In this document: in pieces, positions 6,693-6,736 of the stretch
Position numbering within the stretch: position 1 is the stretch's first letter
Layout: each line of letters begins with the position of its first letter
NCBI GenBank assembly: GCA_003354225.1
Contig: PIVH01000247.1
Location: forward strand, 1 to 6,736
Direction of reading: 5' to 3'
Source of the DNA: Globobulimina sp.
Taxonomy: Eukaryota > Foraminifera > Rotaliida
Length of the DNA: 6,736 nucleotides
Made by a program: the position numbers and the translations under genes
Notes under the pieces: model-generated
Databases searched by the model: none
Seen by the model: the letters and a program-made list of their open reading frames with translations, nothing else
Told to the model about the DNA's origin: nothing

Positions 6693-6736
6693 AGTGAATT
6701 ATTGTCTACAGCTTACAAATGCGTTTGGATTTTATC

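Overview
The window comes from a eukaryotic nuclear genome. It is AT-rich, has three protein genes, and at least two of them are split by short GT-AG introns of about 49-84 bases. Each inferred start codon has A at -3. TAA and TGA serve as stops and no reassigned codon is needed, which argues against the ciliate-type codes. There are no Shine-Dalgarno sites, operons or bacterial promoters. The gene spacing and short introns suggest a compact genome, perhaps of a protist or other small eukaryote. I cannot name the lineage from sequence alone.

Layout. Bases 1-430 are a nested tandem repeat: an 8-bp unit (CAGTGGAT), then about 3.5 copies of a 79-bp unit that itself contains three octamers. Bases 615-2358 on the minus strand hold a three-exon gene for a 536-residue, lysine-rich protein with two degenerate calmodulin-like EF-hand pairs, a charged coiled-coil stretch and a C-terminal SAM-like domain. 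It diverges from an intronless plus-strand gene (2476-3420) for a 314-residue GNAT-family N-acetyltransferase. Only 117 bases separate the two start codons, and that gap holds two CCAAT boxes and a perfect 20-bp AT palindrome. Bases 3421-4296 carry no gene but hold two abutting, inverted copies of a small palindromic element with CACTGCAG/CTGCAGTG ends. A third plus-strand gene (4297-6149, three exons, 572 residues) encodes a protein I do not recognise: an acidic/aromatic N-terminus, strongly basic nuclear-localisation-like patches, and a globular C-terminal half of about 340 residues. A third, internally shortened copy of the palindromic element lies at 6607-6692, so this gene is bracketed by the element.

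The genes do not form an evident pathway. The firm co-regulation hint is the shared intergenic region between the EF-hand/SAM gene and the acetyltransferase. The most original material is the palindromic element family and the unrecognised third protein. No CRISPR array, RNA gene or defence-like system was seen.
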